Source: DATFFO01 sp963744905 (GTDB lineage Bacteria; Actinomycetota; Acidimicrobiia; Spongiisociales; ZC4RG35). Taken from it: a stretch of 64,000 nucleotides of DNA. The stretch lies in NCBI GenBank assembly GCA_963744905.1, contig CAVUUV010000002.1, positions 124,001 through 188,000 on the forward strand. The letters are read 5' to 3'. Made by a program: the position numbers and the translations under genes. Shown here in pieces: positions 1 to 7,944 of the stretch. A model generated the notes under the pieces. That model had not been told where the DNA came from. It ran no database searches and saw only the letters and a list, made by a program, of their open reading frames with translations. Within the stretch, counting starts at the first letter, position 1, and every line of letters begins with the position of its first letter.

Positions 1-1
1 G

Positions 2-717
2 AGGGAGTACCCGGGCAGCACCCCACCGAGCGACCTGGATCCCGCCGTCGGAACTGATGCCGTGGGAGTGTGTTGGTTCTGGACCTCCCGGGACACCGAC
101 TGGGAACTCCTCTCCACCTTCTCCGACGGATCCGCGGTGCTCGGCCTCTACATCAACGGCTTCCTGGCTCTCGACACGGGCCAGATCCGACGATGTACCT
201 CTGAGCCGATCATCCAGGATCCCCCACCCCTGTTCGCGTGGGACATGATCACCCAGTATGTGCACAACCCTCCCCAGCCCGAGCTCAACCCGCCTATCGG
301 TCGAGGGCTCACCGGGCTGGAGACGTTCGCCGGCATCACGATTCCCGATCCCTGGTCGGACTCCTCGACCATTCCCGGCTACACGATCGACGTCGAAGTC
401 ATCCGTCGCCGCTGTGACCGTTGAGTGGGGCGATGGGAGCAGTCGACACGTTTCCACCTCAGGCCTTTCCCCTCCTCCTCGGATATCCGGACGGTGCAGC
501 CAGGCACCTCTACGAGGTGAAGACCTGCACCCCACCCGGATCCGAACCCGACTGCGACCCCAAACTGGACGCCTACCCGATCACCGTCTCCTACGTGTGG
601 GATGCGCGCTGGAGGGCGAATGGGGGCCCGTGGATCACCGTGAACGTCACGCCCTCGTCAACCACCGTCGATTACCCCGTAGCTGAGGCCATCTCCACCC
701 TGACCAGCACGGGATAA
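2..717 (+). pseudogene. 5'-truncated secreted-type protein with PKD-like WGDG motif, two frame shifts
   Basis: The reading frame enters from outside the window and is open from base 2. It stops at 422-424. The protein sense then continues in the next frame (AAVTVEWGDGS, about 408-436) and again in the next (AVDTFPPQAF onward) to the stop at 715-717. Two +1 shifts, near 405 and 436, restore one protein of about 237 residues. The WGDG motif followed by a Y-containing beta-rich stretch resembles a PKD-type fold, and paired cysteines (KTC...PDC) suggest an exported protein. I do not recognise the family. It may be the first visible member of the secreted-protein cluster downstream. Either a decaying gene or one hit by sequence errors. 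Confidence 0.45.
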
Positions 718-778
718 CCGCTATCGAGAAATCTGTCGATTTCGCCGACAAGGGGGTAGGAATTGTGGGTGGGGTTTT

Positions 779-810
779 GTATGTTCGGGGTATGGGCGAA
801 CATACGTTCG
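779..810. promoter_or_regulatory. SOS-box-like palindrome (LexA-type) at the DUF222/HNH gene
   Basis: Bases 797-810 read CGAACATACGTTCG, matching the actinobacterial SOS-box pattern CGAAC-N4-GTTCG. A second half-site (779-787) pairs with 797-805 as a 9-bp inverted repeat with a 9-base spacer. The box overlaps the ATG-proximal codons of the 792 start. Initiation at the ATG at 852 would put it about 40 bases upstream of the coding region instead. Several mycobacterial 13E12 genes are reported to be LexA-regulated, so the association is known. LexA binding here is inferred. Confidence 0.6.
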
Positions 811-1962
811 AGTGGGATGAAGACCGGGAGCCGGCCAACGGTCCCGAGTTGATGGAGGCGATCCAGGCCGCCACCACCGACCTGGACCTGGCCCGACTGG
901 ACCGTCTGGAACGCATCGCCGCCCTGGACTCCTCGGAGGGGTTCCGTTACGACGGTTACACCTCCACCTCGGCGTTTCTGGTTCACCGCTGCGGGATGAG
1001 CGTCAAACAGGCCCACCGGGCCGTGTTCCTGGCCCGAGCCGTGGCCGAGATGGCCTATTCGGTCAAACTGGTCCGCAGCGGCGACCTGTCCCTGTCCCAG
1101 TTCGAGATGCTGGCCCATGGGTGGTCCCAGCATCCGGAGGCGTTCGCCACCGACGAAGCCACCCTGGCCCAGTCAGTGGTCGGTCTGTCCTGGGCCGACA
1201 CCCACAAAGCCGTCACCTACTGGCGTTGTCTGTATCAAGAACCCCCCGAGCTCTGCCGACCCGGACCCGTCGCGGCTGCATTCCTCCAAAACCGTTCGGA
1301 GGGCGGGGACGTCTCGACGGTGACCTGACCCCCGAAGACCACAACCTCCTGGAAACCGCCCTCGAACCGCTCATCTCCGAAATCGTCGACTCCACCCCCA
1401 AACACCAGCTTGCGGTCCACGGTCGATACTCAGAGCCCAGGCGTTGACCGAACTGATCCGCCGCCACCTCGCCTCGAACCAGTCACCCTCCGATCACGGC
1501 AACCGACCCCAAGTCAGCGGTGGTGGTCCCCTGGGAGACCCTGACGCGGCGCCAACGACCAGCCCGGCCAACTCACCGACGGGACCCTCATCTCGGCTGC
1601 CGACGCCCGCCGTTTGGCCTGCGACGCCCAAGTATGTCGTCTCCTCACCGGACCCAACTCCGAAATCCTCGACCTGGGCAGAAGCAAACGCACCGTATCC
1701 GCCGCCCAATGGCGAGCCCTGGTCATCCGGGACCGCCACTGCCGAATTCCGGGGCTGTCACCGGCCCGCCTCCTGGTGCGACGCCCACCACCTCCTCCCC
1801 TGGGACCAACTCGGAGCCACCGACCTGTCCGACATGTGCCTCCTCTGCCGCCACCACCACACCCTCATCCACCGCCAAGGCTGGACCATCACCAACCAAG
1901 GCCACGGCATCCTCATCTTCACCCGACCCGACGGAACCACCCTCCCCAACGGGCCACCCTAG
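792..1962 (+). pseudogene. DUF222/HNH endonuclease (13E12 repeat family), multiply frameshifted
   Basis: The N-terminal DUF222 part is readable in one frame to the stop at 1328 (SSEGFRYDGYTSTSAFLVHR, SVKQAHRAVFLARA). The rest is recovered only by moving through frames: LDGDLTPEDHNLLETALEP, then ALTELIRRHLAS, VVVPWETLT, GQLTDGTLISAADARRLAC, RTVSAAQWRALVIRDRHC. The HNH core GCHRPASWCDAHHLLPWDQL and CRHHHTLIH ends at 1962. I count seven shifts (near 1240, 1290, 1400, 1440, 1513, 1550, 1748), all +1, giving about 387 residues once corrected. The HNH metal-finger residues survive. The family is abundant in actinobacteria and its role is unclear. Start 792 or the ATG at 852. Decayed copy or error-rich sequence. 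Confidence 0.8.
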
Positions 1963-2037
1963 AACCAACCCACCACCGATGGTCCACCGTATCTCCGACG
2001 AGGTTGGCGTGTTCCCCGATGCCACTACTCTGCCAAC

Positions 2038-2541
2038 GTGCTCGAGGCATGGTTCTTCATCGCCGCGGCGCTGCTCGTACTCAGTGGGGGATCCAAGCTG
2101 ATCGACCCCGCACCGACACGGGGCGCCCTCGAAACCGCCCGATTGCCGGCCGGAGCAGGTACCGTCCCCGCTCTGGCGATGGCTGAGATCGCGGCAGGGT
2201 TGACCGGAATCATCCTCGGCAGCTGGGGAGCGGCAGCAGTCGGGCTCATCTATCTCGGGTTCGCAGGATTCGTCCTCTACGCCTTGCGTCTACAGCTGCC
2301 CATCCAGTCCTGCGGCTGCTTCGGCCGCCCCGACACACCCCCGAGCTGGTGGCACTTCGGGTTCAATCTCGTCTCCGCCGGCGTCGGCCTGGCCCTGGCC
2401 TTCAACGGGGCAGCCCCCGTCGACCTCCTCTTCGACCAGCCCCTGGCGGGGATCCCCTACCTGGGTTTCGTCGCCCTGGGAGTGTGGGTCGTGTACTTGC
2501 TGCTGGCCGAGATGCCCCGCACTCTGGCGGCGGGCCGATGA
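2038..2541 (+). CDS. mauE: MauE-like membrane protein
   Basis: A 167-residue integral membrane protein with four hydrophobic segments (about 3-22, 45-90 as a pair, 105-125, 140-160). The CGCFG motif (about residue 92) is typical of the MauE/DoxX-related family. In methylotrophs MauE is needed, with MauD, to mature the disulfide-rich small subunit of methylamine dehydrogenase. The GTG start at 2038 is the only in-frame initiator close to the first hydrophobic segment, and no clear ribosome site precedes it. The stop overlaps the next gene's ATG (ATGA), so the two are probably translated together. The neighbouring light-chain-like and thioredoxin-like genes support the assignment. Confidence 0.75.
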   Translation: MLEAWFFIAAALLVLSGGSKLIDPAPTRGALETARLPAGAGTVPALAMAEIAAGLTGIILGSWGAAAVGLIYLGFAGFVLYALRLQLPIQSCGCFGRPDTPPSWWHFGFNLVSAGVGLALAFNGAAPVDLLFDQPLAGIPYLGFVALGVWVVYLLLAEMPRTLAAGR

Positions 2542-3863
2542 GCCAACGCCTGGCCGAGGCCGGTGCTCGCTTCCTCGAGTCCCGGACCAGCAGGCGCGGC
2601 TTCCTGCGGCGAGTGGCGATGGTGGGCACAGCCCTGGTCGCCGCTCCGGCCGCCTACATACTTCGCCCGGGCAGCGCCTATTCGGCCCTGGTCAAGACCC
2701 CCGGTTCCTGTCCTCCCGACACCAAGTGCGGCCAGGCAGCGTGGACCGAATTCTGCTGCACCCTGACCGGCGTCAACACCTGCCCTCCGGGGTCCATGAT
2801 CGCCGGATGGTGGCGAGCCGAGTATCCCGGCACCGGACCCGATCATTGCGACGGCTCCTCCCGCTTCTACATGGACTGCAACTCCTCCGACTGCCACGGA
2901 TGCAGTTGCGGTGGCTCCGGCACCTGCGGCAACGACTGCGTCGACTGCAACTGTGAGTGCGCCAACGACGACTGCAGCTACTGGAAGACCTGCTGCACCC
3001 GATTCCGCTACGGACAGTGCAATCAGGACATCGCCTGCCTGGGACCGATCGTCTGCCGCGTGGTCACCTGCGTACCACCCTGGGAATGGGATTCCACCTG
3101 CACCACTACCGACGCCGTCAGCCAGTCGACGTGGTACCACGACGCCGCCTGCCTCCACCCCACCACCTTCTACCCGGCCCGGCCGGCCGTCGTCTCGGGC
3201 ACCCACTGGGCCCTGCGGGGGAGCCTCTCCACCGGCGCCGCCTTTCTGGACTACGACTATGGACAGCCATACGACGTGCCGCTCATGGCCGACTGGACGG
3301 CGGCCGGAGAGGCCACCTCGGCGGTGGTGCGGGGCACCCGCCACGGTCCCACCGGCGACGAACGACTCACCTGGTACGTGCGCCAGGTCGAAGGACCCGG
3401 TCAGCCCGACCTGGTCTTCGAGTACGGCCAACCCGGCGACATCCCGGTAGTGGGAGATTGGGACGGCGACGGCGTCGCCACTGCCGGCGTCGTGCGCGGA
3501 AACCGCTGGCTGCTACGCAACTCGAACTCCCCCGGTGGCGCCGACCTCGACTTCACCTTCGGCCAGCCCGGCGACATCCCGGTCGTGGGCCGGTGGACCG
3601 ACGACGGGATCGCCCGCCCCGGCGTCGTGCGGGGTACCACCTGGATCCTGCGCACCGGCCCATCCTCTTCGAAGACATTCGACTTCGGCCCGGGTGGGAG
3701 GCCGGTGGTAGGTGACTGGGAAGGGACCGGCGTCGACCGACCGGGATGGTTCCAGGACGGAACCTGGTATCTGCGTAACAGCCTCACATCCGGCTCGGCC
3801 GACACCACGTTCGACTTCGGGAAGGCCGGCGACACTCCCCTCGTCTGGGGGAAGCTGCAATGA
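2538..3863 (+). CDS. Tat-exported Cys-rich protein, methylamine dehydrogenase light-chain-like, with C-terminal repeats
   Basis: 441 residues. A twin-arginine motif SRRGFL (18-23) is followed by a hydrophobic stretch, so Tat export is expected. Residues 58-200 are densely cysteine-rich. The piece CPPGSMIAGWW (82-92) followed by YMDC (111-114) resembles the methylamine dehydrogenase light chain around its first cofactor tryptophan and the Asp needed for TTQ formation. The second TTQ tryptophan cannot be placed confidently. Residues from about 215 to the end form five repeats of roughly 45 residues with the core FGQPGDIPVVGDWDGDGVA, like beta-propeller/FG-GAP-type modules, absent from classical light chains. 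No MauB heavy chain or MauG is nearby. It may be a TTQ-type enzyme or simply a disulfide-rich surface protein. Confidence 0.7.
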   Translation: MSQRLAEAGARFLESRTSRRGFLRRVAMVGTALVAAPAAYILRPGSAYSALVKTPGSCPPDTKCGQAAWTEFCCTLTGVNTCPPGSMIAGWWRAEYPGTGPDHCDGSSRFYMDCNSSDCHGCSCGGSGTCGNDCVDCNCECANDDCSYWKTCCTRFRYGQCNQDIACLGPIVCRVVTCVPPWEWDSTCTTTDAVSQSTWYHDAACLHPTTFYPARPAVVSGTHWALRGSLSTGAAFLDYDYGQPYDVPLMADWTAAGEATSAVVRGTRHGPTGDERLTWYVRQVEGPGQPDLVFEYGQPGDIPVVGDWDGDGVATAGVVRGNRWLLRNSNSPGGADLDFTFGQPGDIPVVGRWTDDGIARPGVVRGTTWILRTGPSSSKTFDFGPGGRPVVGDWEGTGVDRPGWFQDGTWYLRNSLTSGSADTTFDFGKAGDTPLVWGKLQ

Positions 3864-4555
3864 CGGCTCTCGTCATCATCGAAGGCGTGGTCATCGCCCT
3901 GCTGGCTCTGGTAGTGGCCGGTCTCCTCCGATCCCACGCCGACATACTCCGCCGTCTCCACGCCCTCGACGGCGGGGAACCCGAGTCCACCACCAACGGT
4001 GGCCTCCACATAGCTCCTCGCTCCGGGTCGCGGGTTCCCGAAGCCATCAGCGGGGTCTCACCCGGCGGCGAGGCGATCAACGTCGCCCTCCGCGACACCC
4101 GCGGCAAGGTGCTGCTCGCCTTCCTGTCGAGTGGCTGCTCCACCTGTCGACCCTTCTGGCAGGAGTTCCAGGCCGGGGCCGAAATGCCGGCGCCGGACGT
4201 ACGTCCCCTCGTCGTCACCAAGGGGGACCATGAGGAGAGCCCCTCACGCATCGCCGAACTGGCCCCCTCACAGGTCAGGACCGTCATGTCCTCTCAGGCC
4301 TGGGACGACTTCCAGATCCCTGTATCGCCCTACTTCGTCCTGGTCGACTCCGAACAGGGGGCCGTCATCGGCGAGGGAGCAGCCGGATCGTGGGATCACG
4401 TTCGGGACCTGTTGACCCAGGCCATGACCGACGTGGGCACCGATGCCCGCACCACCCGTGAGCGTTCCCAACGGACCAACGACCGTCTCAGATCGGCCGG
4501 AATCGAGCCTGGAGACCCCAGTCTCTATCGCAATCCCCACGAGGGCGAACAGTGA
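3860..4555 (+). CDS. MauD/TlpA-like membrane-anchored thioredoxin protein
   Basis: 231 residues. An N-terminal membrane anchor (about 4-23) precedes a thioredoxin-like domain (about 65-195) with the redox pair C93-S-T-C96 in the context LLAFLSSGCSTCRPFW and a cis-Pro-type VSPYFVLVD stretch. MauD proteins are membrane-tethered thiol-disulfide proteins that help form the disulfides of the methylamine dehydrogenase light chain. The gene follows directly after the Cys-rich protein, with an ATGA overlap. By context its client is that Cys-rich protein. Alternative: a generic TlpA-like reductase. Confidence 0.7.
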   Translation: MTALVIIEGVVIALLALVVAGLLRSHADILRRLHALDGGEPESTTNGGLHIAPRSGSRVPEAISGVSPGGEAINVALRDTRGKVLLAFLSSGCSTCRPFWQEFQAGAEMPAPDVRPLVVTKGDHEESPSRIAELAPSQVRTVMSSQAWDDFQIPVSPYFVLVDSEQGAVIGEGAAGSWDHVRDLLTQAMTDVGTDARTTRERSQRTNDRLRSAGIEPGDPSLYRNPHEGEQ

Positions 4556-4614
4556 CGCTCTTCGGATCGGTGATTGCCCTGCTGGCCGCCATTCGCTCCC
4601 AGTGGTCGCCCTGA
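4552..4614 (+). CDS. Possible 20-residue hydrophobic peptide
   Basis: A GTG overlaps the preceding stop (GTGA) and opens a 20-residue frame, MTLFGSVIALLAAIRSQWSP. Its stop is followed by a good ribosome site (GAGGAGAA) and the next gene's ATG at 4624. A hydrophobic helix-like core ends in a polar Trp-containing tail. It fills an otherwise unusual gap in a tightly overlapped cluster. It could be a leader peptide, a membrane micro-protein or chance. Confidence 0.3.
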   Translation: MTLFGSVIALLAAIRSQWSP

Positions 4615-4623
4615 GGAGAATCG

Positions 4624-5199
4624 ATGCTATCCAGCATCCACCCGCTCGGTGAGCGGGCCCGCCACAACCGATGGGCACTAACAGCCGCCTCCTTCACGGT
4701 TGGTGCGGTAGCGGTCGGCGCCGCCATCGGGGCCCTCGCCGGACTGACCGGCCGCTCATTCGACGGGACCTGGCGTTGGATTGCTATTGCAGGGGCGGCC
4801 CTCCTGGCCGGGATCCTCGACATCGCCCGGGTCACGCCTCCCGGACCGCGTCGACAGGTCAACGAGGACTGGATCGGAGCCTTTCGGGGCTGGGTGTACG
4901 GAATCGGATTCGGGGCCCAACTCGGGGCGGGAGCAGCCACCTACGTGGTGACCTGGGGTGTGTGGGCCACGCTCGCCGCCGCCTTCCTCTCCGGCGGCGC
5001 ACCGGCCGGGGCCGTGGTCGGCGCCGCCTTCGGCCTGGGGCGCTCCCTCCTCCTTCTCCTCGCCGGGCGGATCGACCGACCCAGCCGGCTGACCTCGTTC
5101 AATCGCCGCATGGCCGACCTCGCATCACCGGTGGCCCGCGGGGTCGCACTCGCCCTCATCGCCATCGGGTTTGTCGGCGCCGGTTGGAACCTGATCTGA
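4624..5199 (+). CDS. Polytopic membrane protein of unknown function
   Basis: 191 residues with a strong ribosome site (GAGGAG) before ATG 4624. About five hydrophobic segments are visible, many Gly/Ala-rich (GAVAVGAAIGALAGL; AATYVVTWGVWATLAAAFL; GAVVGAAFGLGRSLLLLLAG; GVALALIAIGFVGAGWNLI). A basic loop carries RPSRLTSFNRRM. There are no cysteines, so it is unlikely to be a CcdA-type electron carrier despite its setting among redox genes. The stop overlaps the next start (TGATG). I do not recognise the family; a role in assembly or anchoring of the secreted proteins here would be inference only. Confidence 0.65.
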   Translation: MLSSIHPLGERARHNRWALTAASFTVGAVAVGAAIGALAGLTGRSFDGTWRWIAIAGAALLAGILDIARVTPPGPRRQVNEDWIGAFRGWVYGIGFGAQLGAGAATYVVTWGVWATLAAAFLSGGAPAGAVVGAAFGLGRSLLLLLAGRIDRPSRLTSFNRRMADLASPVARGVALALIAIGFVGAGWNLI

Positions 5200-5657
5200 T
5201 GCAACTCGCTCGATCCGGTATCACCGTCGACCTGCCGCCGGGTTGGGACGGCGCCATCGGCCGAAGCACAGGGCTTGCCCCTCAGGCAGCCGGGAAACTG
5301 TTCGAGCCGACCGTGGCCCATTTCGCCAACTTCCCCCTTCCGGCCAACAGGGCCGACTTCGGGGCCGACGTGACCGACAAGATGCGGCCCGGGGACGTCC
5401 TGGTCGTCCTGTTCGAGTACGGGGCGGAGTCGGCCGGCAAGGCCCTGTTCGCCTCCGAAGGAGTTCCCCGCATCGCGCCCGGGGACTTCGACCGCAACGC
5501 CCTCCAACACGGAGTCGCCGGCCAATCCGGACTGCAGCGCTTCTTCTCGGTCGGCGGCCGCCCGTTCTGTCTCTACGTCGTGGTCGGAAGCCACATCGAT
5601 CGGGCCGATGCCGTCCCGGCGGTCAATGATCTGCTCGACTCGCTCGTGATCGAATGA
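5199..5657 (+). CDS. Conserved-looking cytoplasmic-type protein, unknown
   Basis: 152 residues, no signal peptide, starting LARSGITVDLPPGWDG after the first Met-Gln and ending in DLLDSLVIE. The opening resembles proteins beginning with a short beta strand followed by PPGW, common in small actinobacterial proteins of unknown function. A single cysteine is present. It overlaps its upstream neighbour by one base (TGATG) and its downstream neighbour by four (ATGA), so it belongs to the same transcription unit. Confidence 0.65.
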   Translation: MQLARSGITVDLPPGWDGAIGRSTGLAPQAAGKLFEPTVAHFANFPLPANRADFGADVTDKMRPGDVLVVLFEYGAESAGKALFASEGVPRIAPGDFDRNALQHGVAGQSGLQRFFSVGGRPFCLYVVVGSHIDRADAVPAVNDLLDSLVIE

Positions 5658-6659
5658 GACGCCGGCTCTTGGCAGTTCTCATCGCCGCCGCACTCCTGAG
5701 CGGTGCCGCCTGGTCCGCAACCGCGGTCGGAGCCGGCGGAAACGGGCGGGGAGCCTTCACCGACGACGACGGATCGGTCCACGAGGCCAACATCAACGGC
5801 CTGGCAGCCTCAGACGTGACCAGGGGCTGCAACCCGCCCGCCAACACCCATTTCTGTCCCGACCGGGCCGTCACCCGCGCCGAAATGGCCACCTTCCTGA
5901 CCCGGGCCCTCGACCTCCCACCGGCCCAGAACTCCACCTTCACCGACACCGCCTCCTCCGTCCACGCCGCCAACATCGCCGCCCTCGCCCAGGCCGGCAT
6001 CACCAAAGGCTGCAACCCGCCCCAAAACACCCATCTACTGCCCCGACCGGGCCGTCACCCGCGCCGAAATGGCCACCTTCCTCACCCGCGCCCTCGACCT
6101 CCCACCAGCCCAGAACTCCACCTTCACCGACACCGCCTCCTCCGTCCACGCCGCCAACATCGCCGCCCTCGCCCAGGCCGGCATCACCAAAGGCTGCAAC
6201 CCGCCCCAAAACACCCTCTACTGCCCCAACCGGGCCGTCACCCGCGCCGAAATGGCCACCTTCCTCACCCGAGCCATGCCCGACATCGAGCCGATCCTCA
6301 ACCGCCTCTCGGTCCGCTCGGGGCCCAAATGCACCAAGGACAGGACGTCATGCACGGGACGCCTCACCCTGGCGGCGGGCATCCAGATGGAGGCCATCGA
6401 GGGCTGGTATCAGGTCTTGCCCTACCAGTCCGGGGAGGAGGCCGCCTTCAAATCGGGCGGCACGCTCGTCTCCTACACGTGGGATGGTGCTTCGCTCAGC
6501 GGCACCGACCTGGGCCTGGCCGAGAAGTCTTCCCCTGCCAGCCGGCGCTGGCGGGTGAGGCTCCCTGCTCTCACCCCCGGCACCCATGCCTTGCGAACCG
6601 TCTGGCGCTGGAACGGAGCCGCCACCCAGCGCATCACCTGGGTCATAACCGTCCCCTGA
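5654..6659 (+). CDS. Secreted repeat protein with SLH-like modules, one frame shift
   Basis: A signal peptide (residues 1-27, AALLSGAAWSATAVGA) is followed by three SLH-like modules of 61 residues. Each contains VHAANIAALAQAGITKGC, CPDRAVTRAEMATFL and TRALDLPPAQ. A unique C-terminal domain of about 115 residues (from SVRSGPKC) has two cysteines near its start and ends WVITVP. SLH-like modules usually tether proteins to the cell envelope. The frame changes by one extra base near 6033 (the sequence reads as a hybrid of the two repeat versions of NTHFC and NTLYC); removing it gives 334 residues. ATG overlaps the preceding stop. It is the last gene of the mau-like cluster. Confidence 0.7.
5870..6236 (+). 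repeat. Near-identical 183-bp tandem repeat inside the SLH-like gene
   Basis: The string GTCACCCGCGCCGAAATGGC occurs at 5870, 6054 and 6237, a spacing of 184 and 183 bases. The extra base in the first unit is the frame shift. Long stretches of the two complete units are base-identical, including third codon positions, which points to recent duplication or gene conversion. Such repeats are also prone to assembly error. Confidence 0.8.
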
Positions 6660-6664
6660 CTAAC

Positions 6665-7775
6665 TCACCCCACCTGAATCAGGGAACGGTCAGATCGATT
6701 GAGCGACTCCACCCCGTCGGTGGTCACCACGACGATGTCCTCGATCCGCACCCCGAACCGCCCCGGGAGGTAGATCCCGGGCTCCACGGAGAAGGCCATC
6801 CCCGGCTCCACCGCACGCCCATTGCCCTCGATTATGTAGGGCTCCTCGTGCGCCTCCAGGCCGATCCCGTGGCCGGTCCGATGGATGAAGTAGTCGCCGT
6901 AGCCGGCCCCGGAGATCACATCCCGGGCCGCCCGATCGATGTCCGCCGCCACCGCCCCGGGCCGCACCGCCTCGACCGCCGCTTGCTGGGCCTGTCGCAC
7001 GACCTCATGCACCGCGGACACGCTCCGGGTCGGGTTCCCCCACCGCAAAGGTCCGGGTGGTGTCCGAGCAGTAGCCCTTGAGCCTGCCCCCGAAGTCGAT
7101 CACCACCAGGTCACCGGCGGCTATGACCCGCTCGCCGGGCTCGTGGTGGGGAGAGGCCCCGTTGGGACCCGCTGCCACGATGTTGAACGCGGCCACGTCG
7201 TGGCCCTCTTCCACCGTCCAGGCTGATACCAGCCGAGCCAACCGGCGTTCGGTCATACCCTCCATCTCCACCTCCGCCAGGCGGGCCACCACCCGGTCGG
7301 TCGCCTGGGCGGCCCGCCGCAGCAGGTCGATCTCCGCGGTCTCCTTGCGGATCCGAAGCTCCGTCATCACCGGGGTAGCCGACGAGAACCTGGTCGCGGC
7401 CATGGCCTCCTGCAGGCGGAGCAGAAACAGGGACCAGGTGTGGTCGCCGATACCGAAATGACGCCCGTGGCCCGCAGCTTCCTCGGCCACGATGGCAACC
7501 GGGTCCTCTGTCTCCCCCCAGGGCCTCACCGTGAACGGCCCCTCCGGCACCCGTGGCGCCTCCAGTTCGGGAACCACCAGCACGGCCCCGGACGACGTCA
7601 GAACCAGCATGGTCAGACGCTCCAGCGGCATGGCCTCGTAGCCGGTCAGATAGGGCAGGTCGGTGCCTACGGACAAGAGGAGACCGTTGAGCCCGAAGCT
7701 GGACATCACGTCGCGGGCACGCTGCATGCGAGCTGCGTAGTCGAATGGAGCCGAGGGCGAGACAGACGATGTCAC
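6665..7775 (-). CDS. pepP: Xaa-Pro aminopeptidase-type M24 protein, one frame shift
   Basis: An N-terminal creatinase-like domain (MQRARDVMSSFGLNGLLLSV...YLTGYE) is followed by a pita-bread M24 peptidase domain. The five metal ligands are present: D and D in VIDFGGRLKGYCSDTTRTF, H in HRTGHGIGLE, E in FSVEPGIYLPG and E in GVRIEDIVVV. The coding sense is broken near 7025: one frame ends GEPDPERV and the next resumes SAVHEVVRQAQ. Removing one base gives 369 residues from the GTG at 7775. In-frame ATGs at 7811 and 7832 are alternatives but overlap the divergent small frame. It probably cleaves N-terminal residues before proline in the cytoplasm. Confidence 0.8.
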
Positions 7776-7809
7776 CCTCCGATCGTACCGGCGGTACCGT
7801 GACCGGCCC

Positions 7810-7902
7810 ATGTCGACCCGCTGGTTGCTCATCGTCTCGGCCGTCGTTGCCCTGGTGATCCTGGTGGCCGGCGGAGTGTGGCTGCTGCTGTCCGTCAGTT
7901 GA
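7810..7902 (+). CDS. Possible 30-residue single-span membrane peptide
   Basis: ATG 7810 opens a frame with a short basic N-terminus (MSTRW) followed by about 24 hydrophobic residues (LLIVSAVVALVILVAGGVWL) and a stop at 7900-7902. This is the typical shape of a one-helix membrane micro-protein. It lies between pepP and lipBA on the opposite strand. A palindrome, GTACCGGCGGTAC (about 7785-7798), sits just upstream. No clear ribosome site is seen, so it may be leaderless or spurious. Confidence 0.4.
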   Translation: MSTRWLLIVSAVVALVILVAGGVWLLLSVS

Positions 7903-7944
7903 CAGACAGGTCCATGGCGTATCCCCTGGCGGCGCCGACGCCTT

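Noticed and set aside
792..1962. Homing endonuclease or mobile element
   Set aside because: The HNH part belongs to the DUF222/13E12 family; no intron, intein, terminal repeats or target duplication is visible.
2457..3431. Long minus-strand open frame opposite the Cys-rich gene
   Set aside because: Low-complexity Gly/Ala/Val sequence complementary to a gene with Tat signal, Cys motifs and start/stop overlaps on the plus strand.
2038..4555. Complete methylamine dehydrogenase operon
   Set aside because: No heavy chain, MauG or electron-acceptor amicyanin gene is present; only the maturation pair and a light-chain-like protein.
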